From the NCBI GenBank assembly GCA_017531225.1, contig JAFXLL010000010.1, positions 372,001 to 436,000 on the forward strand: a stretch of DNA of 64,000 nucleotides. The letters run 5' to 3'. The position numbers and the translations under genes are program-made. Of the stretch, positions 51,124-59,943 are shown piece after piece. The stretch comes from Bacteroidales bacterium. Its GTDB lineage: Bacteria > Bacteroidota > Bacteroidia > Bacteroidales > F082. Position 1 is the first letter of the stretch. The number at the start of each line of letters is the position of its first letter. The notes below the pieces were generated by a model, which was not told the origin of the DNA, made no database searches, and was given only the letters and a program-made list of their open reading frames with translations.

Positions 51124-53394
51124 ATGAAACGTGTATTGACTATTCTCATTGCCATCCTCGCCCTCATGGGATGTGCCAACGCCCAAACTTCCGGCGAGAA
51201 CTTCAACGTGACGCATTACGAGATCCACCTGTGGGATTTTAACTTCACGAGCCACACCTTGCAAGGCGAGGCTTTCATAGACCTCTACGCAACCGCTCCC
51301 ACCAACACGTTTGTGCTGGAGCTTCAAACCTTGACCGTTACCGATGTAGCCGCCGATATATATGAAGTAACCAGCTTCAACCAGGAAGGCAACTTCCTCA
51401 CCATTGTTATCGACGAGACTGTAGGCGCTGGCGAGACCTTAACCCTCGATGTCCGTTACGGTGGCAACACCTTTAACGAGAGCTGGGGCGGAGTGCACTG
51501 GTGGGGTGATTACGTATATAACCTTGGCGTGGGCTTCGAATCGATACCTCACAACCTCGGCAAGACTTGGTTCCCTTGCGTCGACAACTTCACCGACAAG
51601 GCCACCTACAGTCTCGCTATCACTGTCACTAACGACAAGAAAGCCATCTGCGGCGGCAACCATACCAATACCATCGACAATGGCGACGGCACCAGCACGT
51701 GGTACTGGGAAATCCCTCAAGGAGTGGCCACCTACCACCCTTCCTTCGCCATCGGCGACTATGTGGAATGGACTGATACCTACAACGGCATTGAGCGCGA
51801 CATCCCGATCACGGTCTATGTGAAACCCACACAGATCAACAGCGTTCCCGGCACCTTCGTCCATGTAAAGGATATCGCAGCGTTTTATGAAGAGAGTTTC
51901 GGCCCTTACCCTTTCAATAGAATCGGCTATGTTTGCACTGGCAAGGGCTGCATGGAGCATGTTGACAATATCGCCATTACTTCAGGCGTCATCACTGGCG
52001 ACACCTCCCAAGAGGAGTACGTCGCCCACGAACTCTCGCACATGTATTTTGGCAACAAGACCACTTGTTCCACCGCTGAAGACATGTGGCTCAACGAAGG
52101 CTTCGCCCAGTTCTGCGGCATGTTCTACCGTGTGAATGTCTATGGTGAAAGCGACTTTCAGGAAGCCATGAGCAACACTATCAACACCATCACCAACTGG
52201 TGCAAGAGCGAAAGCCATTGGATTCCATTGAACAACGTTCCACAAGACATGACCTATGATGGCAGCGCCGTTTACGACCGTGGCGCCGTCGTCGTCAACA
52301 CTATGATGAACTACATGGGACGCGAAAACTTCCTCAACGGCATCCGTCATTACCTTACCAACTATTCCTGTGGAGCCGCTTCGTCAGAGCAACTCCGCGA
52401 CGCCCTCACCGAAGCCACCGTCATCGACATGAATGGGTTCTTCGACACTTATGTATTCACCGCAGGCATGCCACACTATGACGTCAATCTGCTCAGCGTC
52501 ACGCCGAACGGTAACCAGTATGACGCACGCATCAAGATGTCGTACCAGCATTATGGTCCTTCACATGTAGGACAGAACAACCGTGTGGAAGTCACCTTTA
52601 TTAATAATGAATGTCAACTGCAAACCGTGATGGTCAATTGGGACGGCTTGGAAGCAGAACAAACCATAACTCTCGACATTGAGCCAATAGCCGCTTTTGC
52701 CGACTATTACAATCATTTCTTAGATGCCAAGATTGACAAGAATTTGACCGCTACAACCAATACAAGCCTCGCTGTTGAACAACTCACCATTAACACCAGT
52801 AACATTACTGACTCGACAATGCTTCGCGTGGAAGGACATCTGGTGGGTCCCGACTACGATCCCGAAATCCCGGGATTGACCGTCTCCACCAGACACTACT
52901 GGAATGTGTACAGAAAAGATTTTGGCGATGCTGATGTAACTGGACAATTCACCTATAACAACTCTTCCAATCAGGACGGCGACATTATCCATACGGAAAA
53001 CGATTCCGCTGTGTTGCTCTATCGCACCAATGTCAACGACATTTGGCATACCATCCCATACACCCAACAAGGCAACTGGAAAATCGGTCGATTCACTGTA
53101 AGTGATCTCCAAACCGGACAATACACTATTGGCGCCATTGACAAATCGACGCTTTCCCTTGGAGAGTATTATGTCGATCAGCAACTGTTCCCCAATCCAG
53201 CACAAGATCGAGTCACTCTTCAATGGACGGGTAACAACAGCGGCGAGGTCAAGATTTTCAATCAAAACCTCCAACTCATTAAAACCATCAATTTTAACGA
53301 CACTGACAAAGTTACATTCTCCGTCGACAGCTTGACATCAGGGCTTTACTTTATTGAATGTAACGCTGTTATGCATAAACTAATCATCAAATAA
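51124..53394 (+). CDS. M1-family metallopeptidase with T9SS sorting domain
   Basis: A 756-residue secreted aminopeptidase-like enzyme. After the signal peptide (ending MGCANAQ) comes the M1 N-terminal beta-saddle (HYEIHLWDFNFTSHTLQGEA), then the gluzincin domain: HELSH (His302, Glu303, His306) and Glu325 in WLNEGFA, i.e. HExxH-X18-E. The usual GAMEN exopeptidase loop is GCMEH here, so substrate binding may differ. The C-terminal ~75 residues (QLFPNPAQDRVTLQW... MHKLIIK) are a T9SS type A sorting domain, indicating outer-membrane export. The next lipoprotein gene starts 2 bases after its stop codon. Confidence 0.92.
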   Translation: MKRVLTILIAILALMGCANAQTSGENFNVTHYEIHLWDFNFTSHTLQGEAFIDLYATAPTNTFVLELQTLTVTDVAADIYEVTSFNQEGNFLTIVIDETVGAGETLTLDVRYGGNTFNESWGGVHWWGDYVYNLGVGFESIPHNLGKTWFPCVDNFTDKATYSLAITVTNDKKAICGGNHTNTIDNGDGTSTWYWEIPQGVATYHPSFAIGDYVEWTDTYNGIERDIPITVYVKPTQINSVPGTFVHVKDIAAFYEESFGPYPFNRIGYVCTGKGCMEHVDNIAITSGVITGDTSQEEYVAHELSHMYFGNKTTCSTAEDMWLNEGFAQFCGMFYRVNVYGESDFQEAMSNTINTITNWCKSESHWIPLNNVPQDMTYDGSAVYDRGAVVVNTMMNYMGRENFLNGIRHYLTNYSCGAASSEQLRDALTEATVIDMNGFFDTYVFTAGMPHYDVNLLSVTPNGNQYDARIKMSYQHYGPSHVGQNNRVEVTFINNECQLQTVMVNWDGLEAEQTITLDIEPIAAFADYYNHFLDAKIDKNLTATTNTSLAVEQLTINTSNITDSTMLRVEGHLVGPDYDPEIPGLTVSTRHYWNVYRKDFGDADVTGQFTYNNSSNQDGDIIHTENDSAVLLYRTNVNDIWHTIPYTQQGNWKIGRFTVSDLQTGQYTIGAIDKSTLSLGEYYVDQQLFPNPAQDRVTLQWTGNNSGEVKIFNQNLQLIKTINFNDTDKVTFSVDSLTSGLYFIECNAVMHKLIIK

Positions 53395-53395
53395 A

Positions 53396-53875
53396 ATGAA
53401 AAGAATCAGCACATTATTAGCAACACTGCTCTGCCTCGTTGTGTTTGTTTCATGCGAGAAAGAGCCCGTCAACGAATGGCAAAGATTTTGGGGATACACC
53501 AAGGCCGACCTCATCGGGCATTACGACGCCAACCCCGATGAAAGCCTTTACGAAGCACTCCCAACCTCAGGTGTGAAGGTTTACTCCGATGCCTCCATCG
53601 AAGTGATTGATCTTTCTGACAACCTCGTCTCGGTCAGGCTCACCATTCCGGGAACCCTCAACATCGTATTCTCAGGGACGGTTTACAGTGCTTCCGACAA
53701 CTCCGACTTTGCCCTTACCGGTGGCAATGACGACATCCGAATGACTGTTTACAAAAACAGCAAAGGCGACGTACGTTTTCACGGGGTGCAAAAACGCTAT
53801 TTTTACGATGCCAACCATGTGTTGGACCACAGCAACAATTACGGATTTGATGTCATAAAAAAAGCCGCTGAGTAA
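53396..53875 (+). CDS. Hypothetical lipoprotein
   Basis: A 159-residue protein with lipoprotein signal (MKRISTLLATLLCLVVFVSC, lipidated Cys20). The mature part is beta-rich (SVRLTIPGTLNIVFSGTVYS, DIRMTVYKNSKGDVRFHG) with no motif I recognise. It starts 2 bases after the M1 peptidase stop, so the two are certainly linked in expression. Its stop codon lies inside the hairpin loop of the terminator. Confidence 0.75.
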   Translation: MKRISTLLATLLCLVVFVSCEKEPVNEWQRFWGYTKADLIGHYDANPDESLYEALPTSGVKVYSDASIEVIDLSDNLVSVRLTIPGTLNIVFSGTVYSASDNSDFALTGGNDDIRMTVYKNSKGDVRFHGVQKRYFYDANHVLDHSNNYGFDVIKKAAE

Positions 53876-53886
53876 GCGGCTTTTTT
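53864..53886 (+). terminator. Terminator of the M1 peptidase operon
   Basis: GCCGCT-GAGTA-AGCGGC followed by T6. The stem codes for the last residues of the lipoprotein and the TAA stop (53873-53875) spans the loop and right arm. Confidence 0.9.
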
Positions 53887-53916
53887 CTTGTTTCTGTCTT
53901 CCGACTTCTAAAAGGA

Positions 53917-55581
53917 TTACATCATCAGGAACGACATCATCACACCGGCTGCCACAGCAGAACCGATGACGCCCGATACGTTCGGAGCCATGGCATGCAT
54001 GAGCAGGTGGTTGGATGGGTCGTACTTCTGGCCTTCGACTTCGACCACACGGGCGCTATCCGGCACAGCCGAAACGCCAGCGGCACCAATCATCGGGTTG
54101 ATCTTCTCCTTCAGGAAGACGTTCATCAACTTGGCACCAAGCAGACCGCCGGCAGTAGCCACGCAGAATGAGAGAGCACCAAGCACGAAGATCATGATGG
54201 AGCTTGAAGTCAGGAACACGGAGGCCTGTGTTGAGGCACCCACGGTGATACCCAAAATCATGGTCACGATATCGATCAGAGGATTGGAGGCGGTGTTCTG
54301 CAAACGCTTCACCACGCCTGATTCCTTAATGATATTACCGAAGAACAGCATACCCAACAGCGGCAGAGCCGTGGGGCTGATGAAAGTAGTCAGGATAAGG
54401 CCAACGATGGGGAACATGATCTTTTCGGTCTTGTTCACCATGCGGGGAGCCTTCATCTTGATGAGGCGTTCTTCCTTGGTGGTCAGCAAACGGATGATAG
54501 GCGGCTGGATCACGGGCACCAAAGCCATGTAGGAATAAGCTGCAATGGCGATAGGTCCGATCAAGTTACGTGTGCCGTCGGCTCCGTTGGCAAGACGTGA
54601 TGACAGGAAGATGGCGGTAGGACCGTCAGCACCACCGATGATGCCGATAGCACCTGCCTCACGCAGGTTGAAGCCGAGGTACAAGGCACCGATGAAGGTC
54701 AGGAACACGCCGAGCTGAGCGGCGGCACCGAGGATCATCAGCTTGGGGTTAGCGATAAGCGACGAGAAGTCGGTCATGGCGCCGATGCCCAAGAAGATCA
54801 AAGGAGGATAGATACCTTTGTTCACGCCGAAGTACAGGTAATTGAGCACGCTGCCTTGCTGGTAAAGGCCCGTCTGCAGGTTCAATTCGCCAGGCTCAAA
54901 CACCTGGGTCAAGAACAGCTTCACGTCCTCGATGTTGGCAGCGGCAATGCCGACCTGAGTGAGGTCCATCTTGTCCACCACCTTAATAGCTTCGCTCAAC
55001 ACCATGTTGTCACCATTGGAGCCAGCAAATACAGCACCAAGCAAGGCTTTGGCTGCATCGAGATCGAAGCCGTATATCCCCGATTCAAGGACTGTCTGCG
55101 CATAGATTAAGGCATCATTGAGGCTCACACCGTAACCTTGGAAGAAGGGGATGTTACCACAGATGATACCAGTGCCGATCGGGATGAGCAGCATGGGCTC
55201 AAACTCAAACTTCACAGCAAGGAAGATGAAGATGATACCCACAAGGATCATGATGAGGTTGCCGAGCTTGCAGTTTCTGAAACCCGTGAGCAGCCAGAAC
55301 TTGCGGAGACCGCTCTTCAGCTCTCCTTTGACGGAGGTGTCTTCCTCTGCCACATCAAGCGTCTGTTGAACCTGTGCAGCCTCAACTTCAGCCATTTCGG
55401 CCAACTGGGCGTTGCTTTCGTCAACGCTCATTTCGCTAACCGAGTCCGTCTGCTCCGTGAGGTCGATCACTCTGGTAGCGAACATCGGGTTGTTGACCAC
55501 CACGAGGTTCAGCAGGAGCAACACGACCACCGAAGCGAGAATGACGGCTGGTCTTCTGTAAATACTTTTCTTGCCCAACAT
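53917..55581 (-). CDS. Sodium-translocating decarboxylase beta subunit, extended
   Basis: The membrane subunit of the methylmalonyl-CoA decarboxylase: carboxybiotin decarboxylation here drives Na+ export. The core is clear (YPPLIFLGIGAMTDFSSLIANPK; IGIIGGADGPTAIFLSSRLA with the functional Asp; GASTQASVFL). At 554 residues it is well above the usual ~380-430. The extra length is an N-terminal membrane helix plus an acidic stretch (about 15-95) and an insert of about 90 residues (about 150-240) between the early helices and the conserved core. It is the last gene of the mce-mmdA-oadG-bccp-oadB set, 4 bp after the biotin carrier gene. Confidence 0.92.
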   Translation of the reverse strand: MLGKKSIYRRPAVILASVVVLLLLNLVVVNNPMFATRVIDLTEQTDSVSEMSVDESNAQLAEMAEVEAAQVQQTLDVAEEDTSVKGELKSGLRKFWLLTGFRNCKLGNLIMILVGIIFIFLAVKFEFEPMLLIPIGTGIICGNIPFFQGYGVSLNDALIYAQTVLESGIYGFDLDAAKALLGAVFAGSNGDNMVLSEAIKVVDKMDLTQVGIAAANIEDVKLFLTQVFEPGELNLQTGLYQQGSVLNYLYFGVNKGIYPPLIFLGIGAMTDFSSLIANPKLMILGAAAQLGVFLTFIGALYLGFNLREAGAIGIIGGADGPTAIFLSSRLANGADGTRNLIGPIAIAAYSYMALVPVIQPPIIRLLTTKEERLIKMKAPRMVNKTEKIMFPIVGLILTTFISPTALPLLGMLFFGNIIKESGVVKRLQNTASNPLIDIVTMILGITVGASTQASVFLTSSSIMIFVLGALSFCVATAGGLLGAKLMNVFLKEKINPMIGAAGVSAVPDSARVVEVEGQKYDPSNHLLMHAMAPNVSGVIGSAVAAGVMMSFLMM

Positions 55582-55585
55582 GATC

Positions 55586-56026
55586 TTATCCGATTACGAT
55601 TAACACATCACCTTGGAGCACATTGTCGCCCTGACGGCAGTTGATGGCGGTAATGGTACCGTCGGCTTCTGCCAGCAGGTTGTTTTCCATCTTCATGGCT
55701 TCGTACATCAACAGCTTGTCGCCCTTCTTGACGCTGTCGCCCTGATGCACAAAGATCTGCATGATGGTTCCGGGAAGCGGAGCAGCCATCTTGTAGCCAG
55801 CACCACCTGTTGCTGCGGCTGGTTTCGGAGCAGCAGCTTGAGTTGAGGTACTGGCAGCGGGCTTGGCAGCCGGACGTGCCACTGGAGCGACGACTGGAGC
55901 AGCCTGTTCTTCCATTTCCACTTTATATTCGGTCCCGTTCACATTGACTGTGGCAATGTTGCCTTCAATGCTCTGGACTTCCACTTCGTATGGTTTATCA
56001 CTAATGGTGAATTTGAATTTTTTCAT
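55586..56026 (-). CDS. Biotin carrier protein of the sodium-pumping decarboxylase (gamma subunit)
   Basis: A 146-residue biotin carrier. The N-terminal ~40 residues form a small beta domain; a flexible Ala/Pro linker (about 42-75, PVVAPVARPAAKPAA) follows, then the biotinyl domain with EAMKMEN (biotinylated Lys112). The linker lets the biotin shuttle between the carboxyltransferase and the membrane beta subunit. It lies 12 bp after the oadG-like gene and 4 bp before oadB. Confidence 0.93.
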   Translation of the reverse strand: MKKFKFTISDKPYEVEVQSIEGNIATVNVNGTEYKVEMEEQAAPVVAPVARPAAKPAASTSTQAAAPKPAAATGGAGYKMAAPLPGTIMQIFVHQGDSVKKGDKLLMYEAMKMENNLLAEADGTITAINCRQGDNVLQGDVLIVIG

Positions 56027-56038
56027 AGTTTCTAAAGA

Positions 56039-56410
56039 TTAACGTTTCCAGTGTCTGACTCCATAATTCTTATCATTCCAAGAAGTCTGCCTTCTCTCGA
56101 TGGTAATGACGTTGCTTTCTTCATCATGAAGATTGGTAGAGAGGTACAGGGCCATCCCGATGGCAGTGAGCACTTCGTTCGGGATCTCGCCTTCGGCGGT
56201 TTTCACGGCGGGTTTGGCCACTGGCTTGTCAATCACCTTGGGAGCGCTCTTTTCAGCGTCCTTTTTGGTGAAGTAGGCAGCCACGCCCCTGAAGATCATC
56301 GAAAGGATGAAGAGGGCGATGATGACGATGAGAAAACCGGCGACCGTGACAATCCATCCCTTGGTATAGATGGCCGGATCATGTCTCAAGATAACTGATA
56401 ACATTTCCAT
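56039..56410 (-). CDS. OadG-family subunit of the sodium-pumping decarboxylase (delta subunit)
   Basis: A 123-residue protein with one N-terminal membrane helix (about 17-43, GWIVTVAGFLIVIIALFILSMI), a charged Pro/Lys/Ala linker and a C-terminal cytoplasmic tail ending ...NYGVRHWKR. OadG/MmdD proteins anchor the carboxyltransferase to the beta subunit. PNEVLTAIGMALYLSTNLHDEES is the conserved tail block in Bacteroidetes members. It is 12 bp after mmdA in the operon. Confidence 0.88.
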   Translation of the reverse strand: MEMLSVILRHDPAIYTKGWIVTVAGFLIVIIALFILSMIFRGVAAYFTKKDAEKSAPKVIDKPVAKPAVKTAEGEIPNEVLTAIGMALYLSTNLHDEESNVITIERRQTSWNDKNYGVRHWKR

Positions 56411-56422
56411 GACACAAACGGT

Positions 56423-57982
56423 TTATAACGGGATGTTGGAATGTTTCTTCTCGGGGTTGGCCAGACGCTTGGTCTCGAGGGTACGGAGGGCGCGGATCAC
56501 GCGGAAACGGGTGTTGCGCGGCTCGATGACATCGTCGATGTAGCCAAACTTGGCAGCCTCGTATGGGTTGGCGAACTTCTTGCGATATTCCTCTTCCTTC
56601 TGGGCAACGAACTCGGCGCGCTCTTCAGGATTGGTGATCTCGGCGATCTTCTTGCCATCAAGCACCTCAACGGCACCACTGGCACCCATCACAGCGATCT
56701 CAGCGCTCGGCCAAGCGTAGTTGACGTCGTTGCGGAGCTGCTTGCAGCCCATCACGAGGTGGGAACCGCCGTAGGACTTACGCAGGGTAACGGTGACCTT
56801 CGGCACGGTGGATTCGCCGTAGGCGTAGAGCAACTTGGCGCCGTGGACGATGATGCCGTTGTACTCTTGGCCAGTGCCGGGCAGGAAGCCGGGAACGTCA
56901 ACCAAAGTCACGATCGGGATATTGAAAGCGTCGCAGAAGCGGACGAAACGAGCGCCCTTACGGGAAGCGTCGCAGTCAAGCACACCAGCGAAGAAAGCTG
57001 GGTTGTTGGCCACGATACCCACTGGCATGCCGTCGAAGCGAGCGAAACCGACGATGATGTTCTTGGCGTAGTTCTTATGGATCTCCAAGAAGTCACCATT
57101 GTCAACGATGGCGGTGATGATGTCACCCACGTTGTAAGGCTTGTTCGGGTTGTCAGGGATGATCTGGTTGAGGGCATCTTCCATACGGTCGATGGGGTCG
57201 TTGCACTCCATCAAAGGAGCGTTCTCCATGTTGTTCTGCGGGATGAAAGAGAGCAGACGACGGATGAGGCCGAGGCCTTCCTCTTCGTTTTCAACGGCGA
57301 AGTGGGCCACGCCTGACTTCTGGCTGTGGATGCGTGCGCCACCAAGGTCATCGGTGCTGACATCCTCGCCGATGACAGTCTTCACTACCTTAGGACCAGT
57401 GAGGAACATGTAGCTGTTGGCTTCGGTCATGATGATGAAGTCGGTGAGGGCCGGTGAATACACGGCGCCGCCGGCACAGGGACCGAAGATGGCTGAGATC
57501 TGTGGAATCACGCCAGAGGCATTGATGTTACGCTGGAAGATCTCGGCATAGCCGGCGAGGGAGCGTGAGCCTTCCTGAATACGGGCACCGCCTGAGTCGC
57601 AGATGCCGATGACGGGAGCGCCAACCTTCATGGCTTGGTCCATCACCTTACAGATCTTCAGTGACATGGTCTCGCTCAAAGCGCCGCCAAACACGGTGAA
57701 GTCCTGAGCGTAGACGTAAACGACGCGGCCGTCGATGGTGCCATGACCAGTGACGACGCCGTCGCCGAGGTACTGTTGCTTGTCGAGACCGAAATCGGTG
57801 GTGCGATGGGTCACGAACATATCCGTCTCTTCGAAGCTGCCTTCGTCGAGCAGGATGGCGATACGTTCACGGGCAGTCATCTTGCCCTTTGCATGCTGTG
57901 AGTCGATACGCTTTTGGCCGCCACCAAGACGAGCCTCGCCGCGCTTCTCCAGCAATTCCTGTATTTTCTGTTCAATTAACAT
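56423..57982 (-). CDS. mmdA: Methylmalonyl-CoA decarboxylase alpha subunit (carboxyltransferase)
   Basis: The 519-residue carboxyltransferase moves CO2 from (S)-methylmalonyl-CoA to biotin, giving propionyl-CoA. Both crotonase-like halves are present: [26 protein letters not shown] and [18 protein letters not shown] in the first; [18 protein letters not shown] and [16 protein letters not shown] in the second. Propionyl-CoA carboxylase beta subunits are very similar; the neighbouring oadG, biotin carrier and oadB genes decide for the sodium-pumping decarboxylase. It follows mce by 11 bp. This enzyme completes the succinate route to propionate. Confidence 0.93.
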   Translation of the reverse strand: MLIEQKIQELLEKRGEARLGGGQKRIDSQHAKGKMTARERIAILLDEGSFEETDMFVTHRTTDFGLDKQQYLGDGVVTGHGTIDGRVVYVYAQDFTVFGGALSETMSLKICKVMDQAMKVGAPVIGICDSGGARIQEGSRSLAGYAEIFQRNINASGVIPQISAIFGPCAGGAVYSPALTDFIIMTEANSYMFLTGPKVVKTVIGEDVSTDDLGGARIHSQKSGVAHFAVENEEEGLGLIRRLLSFIPQNNMENAPLMECNDPIDRMEDALNQIIPDNPNKPYNVGDIITAIVDNGDFLEIHKNYAKNIIVGFARFDGMPVGIVANNPAFFAGVLDCDASRKGARFVRFCDAFNIPIVTLVDVPGFLPGTGQEYNGIIVHGAKLLYAYGESTVPKVTVTLRKSYGGSHLVMGCKQLRNDVNYAWPSAEIAVMGASGAVEVLDGKKIAEITNPEERAEFVAQKEEEYRKKFANPYEAAKFGYIDDVIEPRNTRFRVIRALRTLETKRLANPEKKHSNIPL

Positions 57983-57993
57983 GATTGAATGTA

Positions 57994-58410
57994 TTATTTG
58001 TTTTTGTTTTCGCAGAGTTCAGTCAGCACGCCGAAGGTTGATTTCGGGTGGAGGAAAGCGATGCTGAGGCCTTCAGCGCCGCCACGGGGAGCCTGGTCGA
58101 TAAGACGGATGCCTGCTTCCTTGGCTTCCTCAAGTTGATTTTCGATGCCTTCCACAGCGAAAGCGATGTGGTGCATGCCACCTTTGCCGTTGTTTTTCTC
58201 GATGAAAGCGGCGATGGTGCTCTCTGGGCTGGTGGGTTCGAGCAATTCAATCTTGGTTTGACCACAACGCAAGAAGGCGGTCTTCACCTTTTGGTCAGCT
58301 ACTTCTTCAATGGCATAGCACTTGGTGCCAAGCAGCTTTTCAAAGAAAGGGATGGACTCGTCGAGGCTTGTCACGGCGATTCCAATGTGCTCAATGTGAG
58401 TAGGATTCAT
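57994..58410 (-). CDS. mce: Methylmalonyl-CoA epimerase
   Basis: A 138-residue glyoxalase-fold enzyme interconverting (R)- and (S)-methylmalonyl-CoA, which links methylmalonyl-CoA mutase to the decarboxylase. Metal ligands are His8 ([10 protein letters not shown]), His in [13 protein letters not shown] and Glu in FGVLTELCE. The usual [10 protein letters not shown] block is present and the length is typical. It is the first gene of the propionate operon; its promoter and a pair of repeated motifs lie in the 136-bp gap upstream. Confidence 0.95.
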   Translation of the reverse strand: MNPTHIEHIGIAVTSLDESIPFFEKLLGTKCYAIEEVADQKVKTAFLRCGQTKIELLEPTSPESTIAAFIEKNNGKGGMHHIAFAVEGIENQLEEAKEAGIRLIDQAPRGGAEGLSIAFLHPKSTFGVLTELCENKNK

Positions 58411-58411
58411 G

Positions 58412-58427
58412 ATTTATTCGAATAAAT
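58412..58427. promoter_or_regulatory. Palindrome in the mce leader
   Basis: ATTTATTCGAATAAAT is a perfect 16-base palindrome just ahead of the mce start. Its left half, ATTTATTCGA, recurs at 58474-58483 beyond the promoter. A second palindrome, AATACGCGTATT, lies at 58439-58450. These may be binding sites for a regulator of the operon; that is inferred. Confidence 0.45.
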
Positions 58428-58461
58428 TAATAATAAAAAATACGCGTATTAAAAATCGGTG

Positions 58462-58469
58462 CAAAGGTA
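58462..58469 (-). promoter_or_regulatory. Promoter of the mce-mmdA operon (minus strand)
   Basis: Minus-strand TACCTTTG (-7 box) with TTG (CAA on plus, 58490-58492) 20 bases upstream. The leader is about 45 bases. Confidence 0.7.
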
Positions 58470-58491
58470 CGACATTTATTCGAGGTTTCCA

Positions 58492-58523
58492 ATAAAAAAT
58501 GGAGACGATTTCTCGCCTCCATT
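58492..58523 (-). terminator. Terminator of the gatE-gatD operon (minus strand)
   Basis: On the minus strand an 11-bp stem (AATGGAGGCGA with TCGTCTCCATT, one G-T pair) around the loop GAAA is followed by a T-rich run. It lies 24 bp after the gatD stop codon. Confidence 0.8.
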
Positions 58524-58546
58524 TTCTTTTCGTTAATTGCATCTAT

Positions 58547-59935
58547 TTACTTATGCACCTTACGGACGAATTCATCGACCTCGGGCACACCGCCCTGATA
58601 GACGAGGTAGCCGTTGTAAGGCTCACGAGGCGTGATCTCACTGTTGATAGGAGTGAGCATGATCTTCTTCACCTCTTCCCTATCGTGAGTCTGACCTAAA
58701 GCCCAACCTAACTTGATGTAGGCGGTCTCAGCCAGCATGTTACCTGCCGGGATAATACCACGGTTCATCAGGTCACGGCCAGTGTCATACACAAACATGT
58801 GAGCATAACCCCAGATGGTCTGGACACACATGTACTGATGCACGCCCTTGTCGGTAGCACGTTGAATAGCGTCGAACATACCCTTGTTGACGTGACCCAG
58901 TCCTGTACCGTCCCAAATGATGCCCTTGTAGCCGTTGTCGACCAAAGCGTCGAGCACATCGGGCTTCATGCCAGGATAGTAGTAAAGGATAGCCACACGG
59001 TCGTCGAAGGTCGGGATGATCTTCACGTCACGGTCGTTGCGACGATGGTTGTATTCTTCCTTGATCGGCACTACGCCACGCTTGCGGTCCACAGTGGCCA
59101 CCGGTGTGTCACCGATGGTACGGAAAGTGGAACGGTAGCTGGAGTGCATCTTACGAACACGGGTACCACGATGCAGGAAGCCATACTCGTCGGAGGTGGG
59201 ACCGAACATGCAAACCATCACCTCAGCCACGTCGCCGTGACCAGCAGCTGTCATGGCATGCATCAGGTTCAGAGCGGCATCCGAGGAAGGACGGTCCGAT
59301 GAACGCTGTGAGCCCACCAGCACGATCGGCACAGGCAGGTTCTGGCACATGAAAGTCAGAGCAGCGGCAGTATGAGCCAATGTATCGGTACCGTGACCAA
59401 TGACAATGCCTTCGATGCCATTCTGGATCTCCTCGCCAATCTTCTTGGCCAAAGCGATATATTCTTTGGGTGACATGTTCTCGGAGAACACGGCAAACAC
59501 TTTTTCAGTCTCGAGGTTACAGATATCAGCCAACTCCGGCACAGCGCCATACAACTCACCAGGTGAGAATGCAGGAATCACAGCTCCAGTACGGTAGTCC
59601 AAGCGGGAAGCGATGGTACCACCCGTGCCGAGCAGTTTCACATGAGGAAGACCCTCGGTGTAGGGGAATTCCTTCTCAGGGATGTGATAATTGGCCTTCT
59701 TATAGTCAGTCTCCACCATGCTGGTGATAGTGCTGATATCCACGCCGATGTTGTAGCCCGTGTTGACCTTCATCACAATGTGTTGGTCATCCTGGAAAGC
59801 GGCGCGAGGCAGAATCGTTCCTTTGAAAAGTCCGCCCGTGGTCTGGCACTCGGCCTGACTCCACACGCGGCAGTTATATTTTTTAAGCACCTCAAGAGCG
59901 GCGCCCCAATATCCTTGGAAAAAATCTTCAGCCAT
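58547..59935 (-). CDS. gatD: Glutamyl-tRNA(Gln) amidotransferase subunit D (asparaginase-like, archaeal type)
   Basis: GatD frees ammonia from an amide donor for the GatE-catalysed conversion of Glu-tRNA(Gln) to Gln-tRNA(Gln). The 462-residue protein is longer than a type I/II asparaginase because of the GatD-specific N-terminal domain (about 1-95). The asparaginase core follows: LLGTGGTIAS (103-110, nucleophile Thr about 107), GHGTDTLAHTA (second Thr-Asp pair, 181-185), VGSQRSSDRPSSDAALNL and FGPTSDEYGFLHRGTRVRKMHSS. GatD and GatE are otherwise regarded as archaeal. It starts 8 bp after gatE, and the pair ends at a clear terminator. Metal sites and tRNA contacts were not examined. Confidence 0.9.
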   Translation of the reverse strand: MAEDFFQGYWGAALEVLKKYNCRVWSQAECQTTGGLFKGTILPRAAFQDDQHIVMKVNTGYNIGVDISTITSMVETDYKKANYHIPEKEFPYTEGLPHVKLLGTGGTIASRLDYRTGAVIPAFSPGELYGAVPELADICNLETEKVFAVFSENMSPKEYIALAKKIGEEIQNGIEGIVIGHGTDTLAHTAAALTFMCQNLPVPIVLVGSQRSSDRPSSDAALNLMHAMTAAGHGDVAEVMVCMFGPTSDEYGFLHRGTRVRKMHSSYRSTFRTIGDTPVATVDRKRGVVPIKEEYNHRRNDRDVKIIPTFDDRVAILYYYPGMKPDVLDALVDNGYKGIIWDGTGLGHVNKGMFDAIQRATDKGVHQYMCVQTIWGYAHMFVYDTGRDLMNRGIIPAGNMLAETAYIKLGWALGQTHDREEVKKIMLTPINSEITPREPYNGYLVYQGGVPEVDEFVRKVHK

Positions 59936-59943
59936 AATCTCTT

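Noticed and set aside
58547-59935. Reading gatD as an ordinary L-asparaginase
   Set aside because: The ~95-residue N-terminal GatD-specific domain and the gatE gene 8 bp upstream point to the amidotransferase subunit.
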